Below, in pieces: positions 29,961-40,363 of a DNA stretch of 41,268 nt (position 1 is its first letter; every line of letters begins with the position of its first letter). The notes under the pieces were generated by a model. It saw only the letters and a program-made list of their open reading frames with translations, was not told the origin of the DNA and searched no databases. The translations under genes were made by a program, and so were the position numbers. The stretch is from Triparma columacea (Eukaryota > Sar > Bolidophyceae > Parmales > Triparmaceae): assembly GCA_030267965.1 (NCBI GenBank), contig BRYA01000383.1:15460-56727 (forward strand), given 5' to 3'.

Positions 29961-31695
29961 TCACTCCATCATCCCCACTCTCCCCTTCACCCACTCATCC
30001 CACTTGCCCTCCCATACCTCCAACGCCCTCTCCAACTCGTCCCCTTCTAAACCACTATGTAGCAGCGATCCCTTAGCCAGAGTTTTCAAGCTCTTGACGT
30101 TCAGTTGGAAGGCTAACAGACTTGCCCACCAATCCCAGCTTAGCCCCGTGTACCCAAAGGCCCCCGGGTCGTCTGCGGCGATGACCACGTTGAAGCCCTC
30201 AGCCAAAAACCCATTCACCGGGTGGAGCTCGAGGTTGTCGACGTACCGCAAGATTTGGTTGCTGAGGGGGTTAACTTCAATCACCGTTCCCTTCTCCTTG
30301 ATAGCGTTGTACAAGACGGGAAAGTAGTACAAATTCGTCCCGTGTCCGATCCTCTTGCACCCCAGCATGACAGCATCAAAGACATTGGTGTTGTTCCTGT
30401 CGTTGCTCTCCCCGTCGTGGAAGTAAAGTGGTAGGACCGCTCCTTCCTTCTCCTCCCACTCCTTTAGCTTCACCCATACGTCCAAGTAGTCCAATGTGCG
30501 GTGGTTGGGATCCTCCTCTGCCACCAGATCAAATCCCATGATGATATCCCCATTCTGCTGCCACAAACCCACGGCCTCCTCAACGTCCTCCTCTATATTC
30601 TCCTCATCAAGCACCCTCAAGCTAGACACGATGAGCTTCATGGTGAAGTCCGGGTCCACGCTCTCCTGGTACTCCTTCAGTGCCCTCCTGTACACGTCAA
30701 TGACCTCTCCCCCCTTATGAACCTTGCCTTCGAAATCCCACAAATCTCCCAGGCCGTTGTTTCCACAGAGCGCCCTGATCTCAACATGCTGCACGTTGTC
30801 CTCCTTGTGAACGTCGAACGTATTCCTGAGGTAACCCTCGTAGAACTTCCTGTAGGCCATGGCGGGTCCGACCCTGACGAAGATCTTGTTGAAGAACTCC
30901 CAAGCCTCCCCGCTGTCCATGCCCTTCAGCGAGGCGTCGCTGACGAGGAGAGACCGGAGCTCTTTTTTGAATTCAACCCCCTCGCCCCCCTCCTCCCTCC
31001 TCAGATCCCCGGGGAGCCTGAATCCCTCAGGAGCGGAGTCAGTGTTATTGAAGAAGGCAAGCATGCCCTTTAGCAAAGGCACCTCCCCCCCTCCCCCCTC
31101 CCCGCACTTCACCTCGACGTTGAAGGGCTGTTCGAGGCACCTAACGGTCTCGTCCTCCCCCCAGAAGACCATCCCACCCTCGGCCCAGATTCCCTCCTCA
31201 ACTACCCAGTCAACGCTCCCGCTGGAGCCGGAGTGCAAGTGCAGGGCTCCTCCTTTGGGCATCGACCGAACAAAGTCCCAAAGCTCGGTTTGTTTCACTC
31301 TCTCATGGTCCCACTCATAGAAGTACCTTAGGGTGGAGTGACGGGGGAGGAGTGGAGGAGAGATCAAAGCGAAGAAGTTAGGGTTTTGCTGCGTATCTCC
31401 TTGTCCCAACCCCACCCCACAACCCTTACCTTGCAGGCTCAAAGGTGTGATCTTTCCTAGTTTTTACAATATAGTCGGTCGTTCTCTCAGCAAGCCACGT
31501 ATCTAATCTCTCCTCCTCCTGAGTGAGAACAGTTCCCGCATCGAAAGCCATCTGCTCCCCCTTTTCCATCAATTCTTGACGCTGTTCCATATAAACCTCC
31601 TTGGCATTCTCCACTGAGGACGCGTTTGGGACACTAGAGAGTAGCAACAGGCCGATAAACCATGCAAAAGAACGGTTTGAGGCTTTTAGAGACAT
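29961..31695 (-). CDS. ADA2: Secreted adenosine deaminase (ADA2/ADGF/CECR1 family)
   Basis: Hydrolyses adenosine or deoxyadenosine to inosine plus ammonia, usually outside the cell. Two exons, 31430-31695 and 29961-31326 (donor GTAAGG, phase 2), give 543 aa. Signal peptide: SFAWFIGLLLLSSVPNAS after MSLKASNR. The ADGF N-terminal helical region follows (VYMEQRQELMEKGEQMAFDA). The TIM-barrel metal site is visible in order: MPKGGALHLH (HxH), LYFHDGESNDRNNTNVFDAV, GCKRIGHGTNLYYF, EVNPLSNQILRYV, and AADDPGAFGYTGLSWDW (Asp pair). The splice joins FEPAR to YFYEWDHERV; the other reading adds intron sequence with no homology. The frame continues upstream to a TTG, but the ATG at 31693-31695 leads straight into the signal peptide. 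It is divergent from an ammonium transporter 171 bp away. Confidence 0.92.
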
Positions 31696-31866
31696 CGCGA
31701 TAAGCAGTTGGTTAATCAACAATATTCACTGATTGGTCGCTGCCTGGCTCTCTTCTTTGCTGCAATTTAACCCTTCTTCCCCCACAATTTAAGGCACCCC
31801 TTTCAACAAGCAATTTAACCCAAACAAGGAATCTAGCCCCCCTTTCCTAATTTCTCATACCGAGTC
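31696..31866. promoter_or_regulatory. Shared divergent promoter of ADA2 and the ammonium transporter
   Basis: Only 171 bp separates the two start codons. The octamer CAATTTAA occurs three times (31763-31770, 31785-31792, 31811-31818), all in the same orientation, 22 and 26 bp apart; two read GCAATTTAACCC. A CCAAT box on the minus strand lies at 31731-31737. The repeats are candidate sites for one regulator acting on both genes. This is inference from the sequence only. Confidence 0.5.
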
Positions 31867-34010
31867 ATGCTTCGGAGGGCAGTTCCATTGCTCCTTTTGC
31901 TACATGGAGCCCAATCAGAAACAGCACCCCCAAAAGCCGATTACAGTATTAATAGTATTGTGGGGCCTTGCAGGAGGGCAGCGGGGGAGCAGTGTGGAGG
32001 AGTGAACGGTCACGGCGAAGTTTGGGAGGTTGACGGGCCGGAAGCCTCCTGCTGTGCCGAGGGTCATGTCTGTGCATACAAGACCATGTACTATTCCGAA
32101 TGTGTTCCAATGTGGAGGAATGAAAGTCCTGCGAGGACACAACGAACGCTCGAGGCCGACACTATTGGTGAAGTACGCTCGGCGCTTGACAACTTTTACC
32201 TCATAATCAACGCCCAGATAGTCTTTTTTATGCAGGCGGGCTTTGCCATGTTGGAGGTTGGGATCATCTCCCCTAAGAATGCAAAGTCAATCCTGTTCAA
32301 AAACCTCCTCGACATGTGCATGGTGGCCCTGACCTGGTGGATGTGGGGCTTTGGGCTGGCGGGGGGAGGAGCGAGCGGACAGATCCTCACAGAGGGCTCA
32401 TCCTTCGGGGACTTTGGGATGGGCAAAGGGATCACCGAAGACGGGAGCGGAAGGGCAGGAGGACTGGACTGGTTGAACTCAGCATCGTTCCTCCACTCCC
32501 TGGTATTTGCAACTACGACGACGACCATCATGAGCGGAGGGGTTGCGGAGAGGATGAAGGTAGAGGTGAGGGCAGGGCGAGGTGACAGGCGGAGCGAAAA
32601 GCCCAAGGGTCGCGTTAGTAGGTGCCATGTCGTGATTTTGTTGATCAAGGACTGTGTGTGTGTACCCGGGTACTTGAAGTATCTCAACACTCCATTTCGA
32701 GTCGATCCGTTCCGCACCCGCTCTGCACCCATTCTCACCCCTTCCCTAACTTCACTCACGCGCCTTAGGTTTACATTTTTTTGAGCGTCATCTTGAGCAG
32801 TTTTGTCTACTCCACGGTGGTTTCCTGGGCTTGGGCTGGGGATGGATTTTTGAAGGAGATGGGGTTCGTCGATTTTGCAGGTTCCTGCGTCGTGCATCTG
32901 GTGGGAGGATGCGCAGCCCTTATGGGGGCAATATTGGTCGGACCGAGAAGGAACAGGTGAGGGGGGAGCGCAGCTGATGGTGGAGGTGCGCTGCGACGGG
33001 CATTATCAATACCCATCGTACTAATCCCTAGTAATATCCATGCCTTTGCTCCTCCTTTACCTCCTCTGCGCAGGTTCACCGACACAGGGGACGTGGTTAG
33101 TTTCAAATCCACTTCTCTCGTCCTCTCTTCTCTGGGAGCCATGATGCTCGCGTTCAGTTGGATCAGCTTCAACGGCTCCAGCGTTTTGTCCACCGACCAT
33201 AGCAACCTTGAACTCTCCGCCCACGCCGTCACCAACACCCTCCTCTCCCTCGGAGGCGCGGGGGTTACTTCTGTGATGTTTCCGGCACTGACGAACAAGG
33301 GCACGTACGACCTACCCCTCACGATCAACAGCATGCTGGGGGGACTTGTGGCTGTCACCGCCCCTTGCGCCTTCATAGACAACTGGAACGCCATACTCTT
33401 GGGGGTCATGAGCAGTTTGCTCACCATGTACAGCAGCTATTTCGTCATGATGAAGCTCAGGGTTGACGACCCCCTCGACGCCTTCAGCGTGCACGGGGCC
33501 TGTGGGATCTTTGGAACCATCTGGACCGGACTTTTCGCCAGGAAGGACCTCCTCGCCTTGGTGAACCACACCAAGGGCGCGGGCCTGTTCTACACGGGGG
33601 ACCCTGAGCTCTTCCTGGCCCAGCTCGCGGGCTGCGGGGTCGTCATTTTGCTCACGACCGCGACCATTGCCGGAGCGTGCATCTCCTTCCACCTTGCCCT
33701 AACGGCCCTTAAGGCCGCCAGGGGAAGCGATGAGATAGTCGTTGATGACATCGGCGAAGAAGATGGGGGGCTGTATGGAGAGGACGAGAGCGCCGAGACC
33801 GATAGCGTGGAGGAGGGAAACCTCAACTTCTTTGAGAAGGTCATGCTGAGTTTGAGGTTCAGCAAGGACGCGGAGATTGTGGGGGCGGACTTTATTTACC
33901 ACGAGGGGAATGCGTTCGAGCTCACGAAGAACCAGGTCATAATGTACAACCAAGAGAAAAATGCACAGGATCGGATCCAGAGGAGGAGGGATGCTGCAAG
34001 AAGAGAGTGA
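31867..34010 (+). CDS. AMT: Ammonium transporter with N-terminal CBM1-like Cys module
   Basis: Imports NH4+ across the plasma membrane. Three exons, 31867-32565, 32769-32956 and 33074-34010 (donors GTGAGG, GTGAGG), give 607 aa; typical AMTs have 400-500. A signal peptide (MLRRAVPLLLLLHGAQS) precedes a module of about 50 residues with Cys at 35, 43, 62, 63, 69 and 79. It includes EQCGG and YYSECVP, closely matching fungal-type cellulose-binding CBM1 (QCGG...YSQC). The AMT core follows: NAQIVFFMQAGFAMLEVG, KNAKSILFKNLLD, TIMSGGVAERM, GSCVVHLVGGCAALMGA (first pore His), DAFSVHGACGIFGTIWTG (second pore His). The cytosolic tail is long and charged. The signal peptide would place the module outside, as AMT topology requires. 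Divergent from ADA2. Confidence 0.93.
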
Positions 34011-34277
34011 TGGGAGGTGGTAGGGTCGTGGGGTCGAAGGGGTGGCGGAGAGGAGTGGGGTGGGCAGAATAGAACATAAAACAGTTTCTTCATAAACTTG
34101 GCGGATCATATTACAGTCGCACATGCGAACGACCCCTGATCCATAGCCGATTCCTCGTTGATCCCCCCTCCCCCCTTCCCAACCCCTCCAACTTGCCCTT
34201 CGTTTTCCCTCCTCTCACTCCCGGACGCAATCATTTAGGGGTCGGGCGCGTCGTTACTAAAATGGCGGCGCTACAGT

Positions 34278-35894
34278 TTAGTAGACCTCGACGTGCCACT
34301 GCTTGTTCTTCTTGAGGCCTCCGAGCCACTCGTCGTAGTCGATGCTCTGCGGAGGGGAGCAGGGTGGTGAGGTGGGAGCGGGGGTGAGGTGATTGGTGTT
34401 GTGGGATACGGGGATTTGCGGTTTCAATTTTATTATAATAATAGCTAGCAATCAGCAAAATATATAAATCCCCCCCCCCCCACTCTCTCACCTTTCCTTC
34501 ACAGACCTCCTTGAGCATATCCTGAATCCCCGGCATCATACCCTTAAGTCCGCAGAAGTAGATGTGGGCTCCATTGTCGAGCTTGGTGAAGACCTCGTCA
34601 GCGTACTCCTCGACCTTGTCCTGAATGTACATCTTCCCCCCCTTCTTGTTCTCAGCCTCCCTGCTCAGGGCGTAGTCAAGGCGGAGCTTCCCTCCGGCCG
34701 CGGTGGGGTTGGACTTGGCCTCCTGCCACTCGTCGTCGTAGAGGAGGGCGTCGGAGTTGGCGACGCCGAGGAAGAGCCAGGCCTCCCCTGCGTAGGCCTC
34801 GGCGGCGGGGGTGTTCTCATTGAAAAGGCGGCGGATGAAGCCCCTGTAAGGGGCGATTCCAGTTCCCGTGGCGACCATGATGAGGTCAGTCTTAGGGTCC
34901 TCCTCGGGCATGAGCATGACCTTGCCACTGGGGCCGGTCATGGCGACCTCGTCTCCAGGGCCGGAGTCGCAGAGGAAGTTGGAGCAGATTCCCTTCTTGG
35001 CTGGGTCGTCAGCCTTGAGCTCGGGGCACCAGTAGGTGGCGCGGCGGACGCAGAGAGACGCGGTATTCCCGGTCATGTCGTCGCCGTAACGGGAGGAGGC
35101 GATGGAGTAGAGGCGGACGGCGTTGGGCTTTCCGGGCTTCTTGGGGTTCTCTCCAGGGGGGATGACTCCGTAGGACTGGCCTTCCCAGTAGGGCATCTTG
35201 CCCTCGTGCTCAATAATGATGTGGCAGGTCTGCGGGATGGGTGCAGGGTAAGGGTGGGTGGGATTTTTGGGATTTTTGGCTTCCTCCTGCTTGCTTTCTC
35301 TCTCCTTCCTCCCCCATTCCTCACCTCTCCGGTAGCCTTAGGTCCGACGATCCTCTTGGTGCTCACGACCTTTCCGGTGAAAGGGGCCTTGTTCTTGTAA
35401 GTATTAACAGGGACGGTTGACTGGTCCCAGTAGGGGGTGGCCTCGAGGAAATCCTGCTTGGTGCCTGTTGGTTTCGAGCGTTTTAGAGGAAAGTAGGTGT
35501 AAGAAAAGGTTATAGGTGCACGAAGATGTACGTCAGACGACTTTTAAAGCGGTTGAACAACGAGGGGTGAATTATGGAGGTGTAATTTGAGGAGGAACAT
35601 ATTGGAAGACCACCGATGATTACATATGAGTGACATTTTATCACCAAAAATACAATCTCCCGTATGATGGCACAAACAGTGCATTATACGACACTACTTA
35701 CTGGTAGCCGCATTGAGTTGAGTCCTGAATTCGTTTATTGTGAGGAGAATGTAAGAGTTAGAGTTTTATGAGGTGGCCGAGATCATGGGAAAAGAGCAGT
35801 AAGGTACGCGAACTCACCTAGACACGGTCGAGGGGGAAAGCGGTGTGAAGGCTGTTGCGCAGGTAAGTAGCGTGGCGAGGATAGTAAACTTCAT
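34278..35894 (-). CDS. petH: Ferredoxin-NADP+ reductase, plastid-targeted
   Basis: Last step of linear photosynthetic electron flow: reduced ferredoxin to NADPH in the plastid stroma. Five exons that close in phase: 35818-35894, 35702-35724 (a 23-nt micro-exon), 35325-35464, 34492-35229 and 34278-34346; 348 aa. The N-terminus [18 protein letters not shown] is a signal peptide with the heterokont ASAF-like cleavage motif (ATA-F), followed by a Ser/Thr-rich transit segment ([16 protein letters not shown]). Mature protein: FAD-binding [33 protein letters not shown]-binding [45 protein letters not shown]; and the invariant ending WHVEVY with its C-terminal Tyr. The micro-exon is supported by GTAAGT and CAG signals and because phase 2 to phase 1 conversion needs it. 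Confidence 0.95.
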
Positions 35895-36255
35895 AACAAG
35901 CTGGGAGGTTTTGGGTTGCCCAGCTCAGAATTTAGGTTTTTCACTTGGGATGTTGAAAGGAGGTTTGGGACGACTTTGCATTATTTTAAAATTCGCATCC
36001 TGCGTAATCACTATGCAGTAGCCCATCTTCGAATTAGAGAGCTCGTCCGAGTGCGTATAAGGGGGCACAGTTTTATAAATGATCACCTCCTGTCTAATTG
36101 CCAAGTCGAATTTCGAAGGAGCGCACTCGTGCGTATCGTTAAGAATCCCTTCTAACTACGACACGGATAACTAATCCTTACGTTCCGAGCATTGCTTTCC
36201 CCCAAAAGTCCTGGAACAAAGCTCCAAATAAACCTTTCCTCACATATTCATTGCC
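35895..36255. promoter_or_regulatory. Divergent intergenic region between FNR and the DUF1295 gene
   Basis: About 360 bp between two divergent start codons, so it should hold both promoters. It has several short GTGCG/CGCAC-type repeats (about 36050-36135), but no recognisable factor site. Confidence 0.35.
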
Positions 36256-37398
36256 ATGGTCCTCTTCTTGCTCCCCAAGGCCATCGCAGCCCCACTTTAC
36301 AGGTACGCTACCCACCAGCCACCCCATCTCCTGTCTTGTCATAACCTCCATTAACGATAGCATGCTTTTTCTCCCCATCGCCGTTGGGCGTCAAGACTTC
36401 CTCACTACACTACACCTTCACTGTACATTCACGTCACATAAACAGGCTACCAACGGAATTAAAAATAGTTTTCTTACTCAACCCGGTCTACCCGGTCACC
36501 AACGCCATTGAAAATAGTTTTCTTACTCACCCCGGTCCAATCCTCTTTCTTTCGTCCACCCCAGCAATCTTATAACTCCCCTCGTAGATTTCCTTCAGTA
36601 TGGCATAAACTCCTACATCCCCACCCCCTACTTCGGTAAGATATGTTACATCGTAAACCTCCAAAAGTGCGGCACAGCTTTCATGTGTCTTTACCTCATG
36701 AGTGTTTTCGATACCTTTGACCATCTTCCCTCCTGGATATACCTCTCCCTCCACGGTACCTACGGTATGCTGTGGTGTTTGAAGGAGTTAATCTTCCCCG
36801 ATCCCTCCTGGCAGCGTCCCGCAACTCTCCTCGATCACGTTGTCGCGTTTGTAGGTATCCTCGGTCCTTATTGGTACATGTCCTACAGTATAAACAGTAA
36901 CCGTACCACCTGTTCCATGCCTGTAATCGCCCTCTGCGTATCCGTGCACACTTTAGGGTGCGTTTTAATGATGGCATCAGACAGCCAGAAGTACTTTGTT
37001 CTAAAGGCTAAAAAGGGCCTGATTGAAGACGGATGGTTCGGGTACTGCAGGAACACTAACTACCTAGGGGAGATGATGATTTACGGGAGCTACGCGGCGA
37101 TGGCGCAGGATAAGATCGCGTGGGGTATACTTATCTATGCGTGGACACTTATGTTTGGAAGGTGAGTTTGTGGAGGGTTGGGTGGGGGGAGGAGTGAAGG
37201 ATTTGGGGGTAAACATATATATATACAAGACGGCATGCTAACGAAAACCCGGATAAACTACGCAGGAACATCATGGGGAAGGAAGAGAGATTCCCGTTGA
37301 AGCGTGGGGGCGATGTGTACGTAGAGAGCAGTGGGATGCTCTTCCCCGATTTATGGGCTTGGGCCAATGGGAAGGGGAATGTGAAGAGGAAGAGGTAG
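36256..37398 (+). CDS. DUF1295-family membrane enzyme (steroid 5-alpha-reductase-like)
   Basis: Three exons, 36256-36302, 36565-37161 and 37266-37398 (donors GTACGC and GTGAGT), give 258 aa. Several membrane segments: AFMCLYLMSVFDTF, LSLHGTYGMLWCL, VVAFVGILGPYWYM and PVIALCVSVHTLGCVLMMAS. The family signature follows: SDSQKYFVLKAKKGLIEDGW, then CRNTNYLGEMMIYGSYA, then a short helix and the C-terminal FPLKRGGDVYVESSG. DUF1295 proteins are related to steroid 5-alpha-reductases and isoprenylcysteine methyltransferase-like enzymes in the ER. The substrate is not predictable from sequence. Exon 1 is short (15 codons) with a non-GTGAG donor, so the start is the least certain part. Confidence 0.8.
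36449..36538 (+). repeat. Two-copy tandem repeat inside intron 1 of the DUF1295 gene
   Basis: The unit runs from ACCAACG(G/C)(A/C)ATT through AAAATAGTTTTCTTACTCA to CCCGGTC(T/C). It occurs at 36449-36489 and again at 36498-36538, about 49 bp apart, just upstream of the acceptor at 36565. Confidence 0.8.
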
Positions 37399-37653
37399 GG
37401 ATAGAGGGGGGGGGGGGGGGGGGATAGAGAGAGGGGAGGACACAAGAAAATTAAAGTCGTTCTATCTAAACGTACAGGGTTTTATTGTGGTGTAAATGTT
37501 GTACACAGACGAGCAGGAGGCTGTGTCATTGTTGTTGTTCTTGATATATTGTTGACGTTTTCGTAGCAGCTTCTGCAACCATTGTCATCTCCTCTTCAAT
37601 AGTCGGCCGTCGCTACTTTTACAGTCTTTTGTTTCAGTCCCCCCCTTCATCCC

Positions 37654-37956
37654 CTACCTCCTACTAACGTCTCTCTTGACTCTATCCATAATCTCCATAT
37701 CCGCCCTATTGAATCTCCTCTGAATCTCCTGAACCCCCTGCCTCCCCACCACAAGCATCCTCGCCACAACTAGCGGGTCAGTCTCCCTCCTCCCCTCCCT
37801 AAACTCCTTCATAACCTCCTGTCTCAATCTCTGATTCCAGGGATTTCCGAGTGAGTCGACATGGTGGAAGGCGCGAGCTGTACGGAGACACTCACGGTAG
37901 AGGGAAAGGACCTCTAAACGTGATACTGTTGAGGTGAAATGTTTACCTGTGGACAT
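37654..37956 (-). CDS. LYR-motif (Complex1_LYR-like) small protein
   Basis: 100 aa, single exon. The LYR tripeptide lies in EVLSLYRECLRTARAF (residues about 15-30). NPWNQRLRQEVMKEFREGR, then a helix with ETDPLVVARMLVVGRQGVQ, complete the three-helix LYR fold. LYR proteins bind the mitochondrial acyl-carrier protein and act as accessory or assembly factors for respiratory complexes and iron-sulfur cluster proteins. I cannot tell which member this is. No presequence is obvious, which is common in the family. Confidence 0.85.
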   Translation of the reverse strand: MSTGKHFTSTVSRLEVLSLYRECLRTARAFHHVDSLGNPWNQRLRQEVMKEFREGRRETDPLVVARMLVVGRQGVQEIQRRFNRADMEIMDRVKRDVSRR

Positions 37957-38157
37957 TTGGGGACGGTGAAGTGTCCCTAAATATGACCTAAATCAGTAGT
38001 ATTTTAGATCAAAATAGGCTTTGTTTGCGCTTGAATAGTACAATGACAGAGTTGACGTATAAATAAGCGTGTTTTTAGTGGAAAAGAATGGAGGAGCGAA
38101 AAGTCAGAAAGTCACTCGAAAACCTCAAAATCAGCAGGACCTCAAAAAAGAAGCGGA
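37957..38157. promoter_or_regulatory. Bidirectional promoter region, LYR protein and MATE transporter
   Basis: 201 bp between divergent start codons. A TATA-like TATAAATAAG lies at about 38058, some 100 bp before the MATE start. No other motif is recognised. Confidence 0.4.
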
Positions 38158-40068
38158 ATGGACCACCGTTACTTCCTTATCCTCCTTTTTTACGCAATTT
38201 GTCCATCAACTTCCTTCATACTAACATCAAATGTGTGTAAATGCCCATTTGGACCTAAAAAAGCACTTGGAGTAGGTGGTCATAATCTTAATTTGCCTCA
38301 AAACAGCTTCAAATCTTCACGTAAATCAACACAATCTACATATTCATCATACACACAACAATATGATCGAAATATCAACAAATATGCACCACACCCTTCA
38401 TATTCATCAAATAAATCACACTCCCTCCTCCACTCCCTCCTCCATAAACCTTTAAAATGTCAAACAAGCTCAAACCAAACTCCCTCCACCTCCTCCTCCC
38501 CCACCTCCTCCTCCCCCACCTCCTCCCCCACCTCCTCCTCCCCCACCAACACGCAACGTTGGGTAAAGACGACACTCGCAATAGCCCTCCCAGCCCTCCT
38601 CGGTTCCTTAACCGAGCCCTTCCTATCCCTTGTAGACACTGCATTTGTTGGTCGCTGTGGTGTGTCCTCCCTCGCCGCACTCGGTGCTTGCACGTCAGTC
38701 TTTCACCTATGCTTTAACTGCTTCAGGGGTACAACAGCAGCTACTACTACTCTCATTGCTCAGACTTACAACAAGAGCGGAGGAGACAGGAGTATCGGGA
38801 TAACAGAGGCCTCACATCTCTCAAGGAGGAAGATAATAAAGGTTTCACTACTTGCGTCGACTATATTCGGGCTGCTGATAACCGCAGGTATGTGCACACT
38901 TTCATCCTTCGTACTCAACTTAATGGGACTACCACCAACTAGTAAAACCAAGCGTATCGCTATTAAATATCTACGCATAAGAGCCACAGCTGCAGTAGCT
39001 GTAGTAGGAGCAAGCGTCCTGGACGGAGTGTATAGAGGTATGGAGGACACAGCGACCCCCACAAAAGCCAGTGTCCTCAGCGCACTTACCAACCTTATCC
39101 TGGACCCTATTCTAATGTTCGGATTAGGGATGGAGGCTCGGGGTGCTGCCATGGCTACTGTTGTGGCTAATTACGTGGGGACGGGGTATATGACGAGGAA
39201 ATTGTGGAGGAAAATCGAAGAGGAAAGGAAAGGAATTGGAGGAGAGGGGGAGGAAATAAGGAAGGACATAAGAGAAGAAGGACGACAAGAAGAGCAAGAG
39301 GAAGAACTAACGTCACCATCACAATCGTCAATCTCCTCAATCTCCACGATCTCCACAATCTCCACAATCTCCCCAATCTCCACAATCCCCCCAATCCCCC
39401 CCATAACCGCCCCTGCCGAAACAACAGGTCAGATTCTCCGTTCCATCCTAACCTCCAACATCTCCATGCTATTAAAACAGTCCTCTCTCCTTCTCGCCTG
39501 GGCGTACTCCACCCGTCGCGCCGCTTTACTCGGTAGTAAAACCGCCGCTGCACATCAAATAGGCCTTACGAGTTGGCTGCTTTTTGCACTTGTTAGCGAG
39601 GGACCTAGTATTGCCACTCAGGTTATTGCTGCGAAGGAGGGGATGAACGAAGGGACGTTAGGTGAACTTTTTTGGTATACGTGCAAACTTGCGATTGTTG
39701 TTGGGGTTGGATGTAGTTTATGTTTAAAGGTACTCGAGCCTGTTATCCTTGGGGTTTTCACGAACGATGTTAAGGTAAGGTTGGCATTGAAGGGTATAAT
39801 GAAACCCATCGTGTTGATACAACCTCTCATTACGGCGACGCTGATGCTGGAGGGAATGGCGATTGGGGGAGGCAAGTATAAGACACTTGCGATTGGGAAT
39901 GTTGCAAGCACGGTTTGGAGCATTGGGGTCATCAATAGGAGCCAGGGTCTGGGGGAGGTATGGGGGAAAGGGATTGTGGCGCTTTTCTTGGGAAGACTGG
40001 GAACGGCGGTTTGGAGTGTTAGAGGAATGAGGAGGGGGAGAGACGAGGAACGAAAGGAGGAGGAATAA
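38158..40068 (+). CDS. MATE-family efflux transporter, possibly plastid-targeted
   Basis: 636 aa, no intron. Drug/metabolite:cation antiporter. The N-terminus YFLILLFYAICPSTSFIL is a signal peptide with Phe just after the likely cleavage point, followed by about 100 residues rich in Ser, Thr, Lys and Asn. This layout is compatible with a bipartite plastid presequence. Then a (PTSS)n stretch, and the MATE core: IALPALLGSLTEPFLSLVDT, AFVGRCGVSSLAALG, GTTAATTTLIAQ, VGASVLDGVYRGMEDTATPT, GLGMEARGAAMATVVANY and LLWAYSTRRAA-type helices. An inserted charged loop (KEERKGIGGEGEEIRKDIRE, then SISTISTIS repeats) separates the two six-helix halves. The family resembles the DinF/EDS5 branch of plastid MATEs, but the substrate is unknown. 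Confidence 0.87.
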   Translation: MDHRYFLILLFYAICPSTSFILTSNVCKCPFGPKKALGVGGHNLNLPQNSFKSSRKSTQSTYSSYTQQYDRNINKYAPHPSYSSNKSHSLLHSLLHKPLKCQTSSNQTPSTSSSPTSSSPTSSPTSSSPTNTQRWVKTTLAIALPALLGSLTEPFLSLVDTAFVGRCGVSSLAALGACTSVFHLCFNCFRGTTAATTTLIAQTYNKSGGDRSIGITEASHLSRRKIIKVSLLASTIFGLLITAGMCTLSSFVLNLMGLPPTSKTKRIAIKYLRIRATAAVAVVGASVLDGVYRGMEDTATPTKASVLSALTNLILDPILMFGLGMEARGAAMATVVANYVGTGYMTRKLWRKIEEERKGIGGEGEEIRKDIREEGRQEEQEEELTSPSQSSISSISTISTISTISPISTIPPIPPITAPAETTGQILRSILTSNISMLLKQSSLLLAWAYSTRRAALLGSKTAAAHQIGLTSWLLFALVSEGPSIATQVIAAKEGMNEGTLGELFWYTCKLAIVVGVGCSLCLKVLEPVILGVFTNDVKVRLALKGIMKPIVLIQPLITATLMLEGMAIGGGKYKTLAIGNVASTVWSIGVINRSQGLGEVWGKGIVALFLGRLGTAVWSVRGMRRGRDEERKEEE

Positions 40069-40363
40069 TTTTGTTGTTAGTTATTTTAGGAATCTACAAA
40101 CGCGCCCAAGGGTGGTTCAAAAAGAATTTCTAATTCCTGAACTGAATCAAGGACTGAACTTGCTCGCCCCACCGTTTCTTCTTACCTTTGCCAGGATTCA
40201 TACCACCAAATAGCTCCCACACGAATCTCCAATCGAAGAGATCCCCACCTCCAAACCCACCGTTACAACTTCGGAGCATTGCCTTCATCACGCCCTATAT
40301 ATTTGGCTGCAATACTCAGATCCTTCCCTCCCCCCCTCACCTCCCCCGAAGAACCCTTGAATA

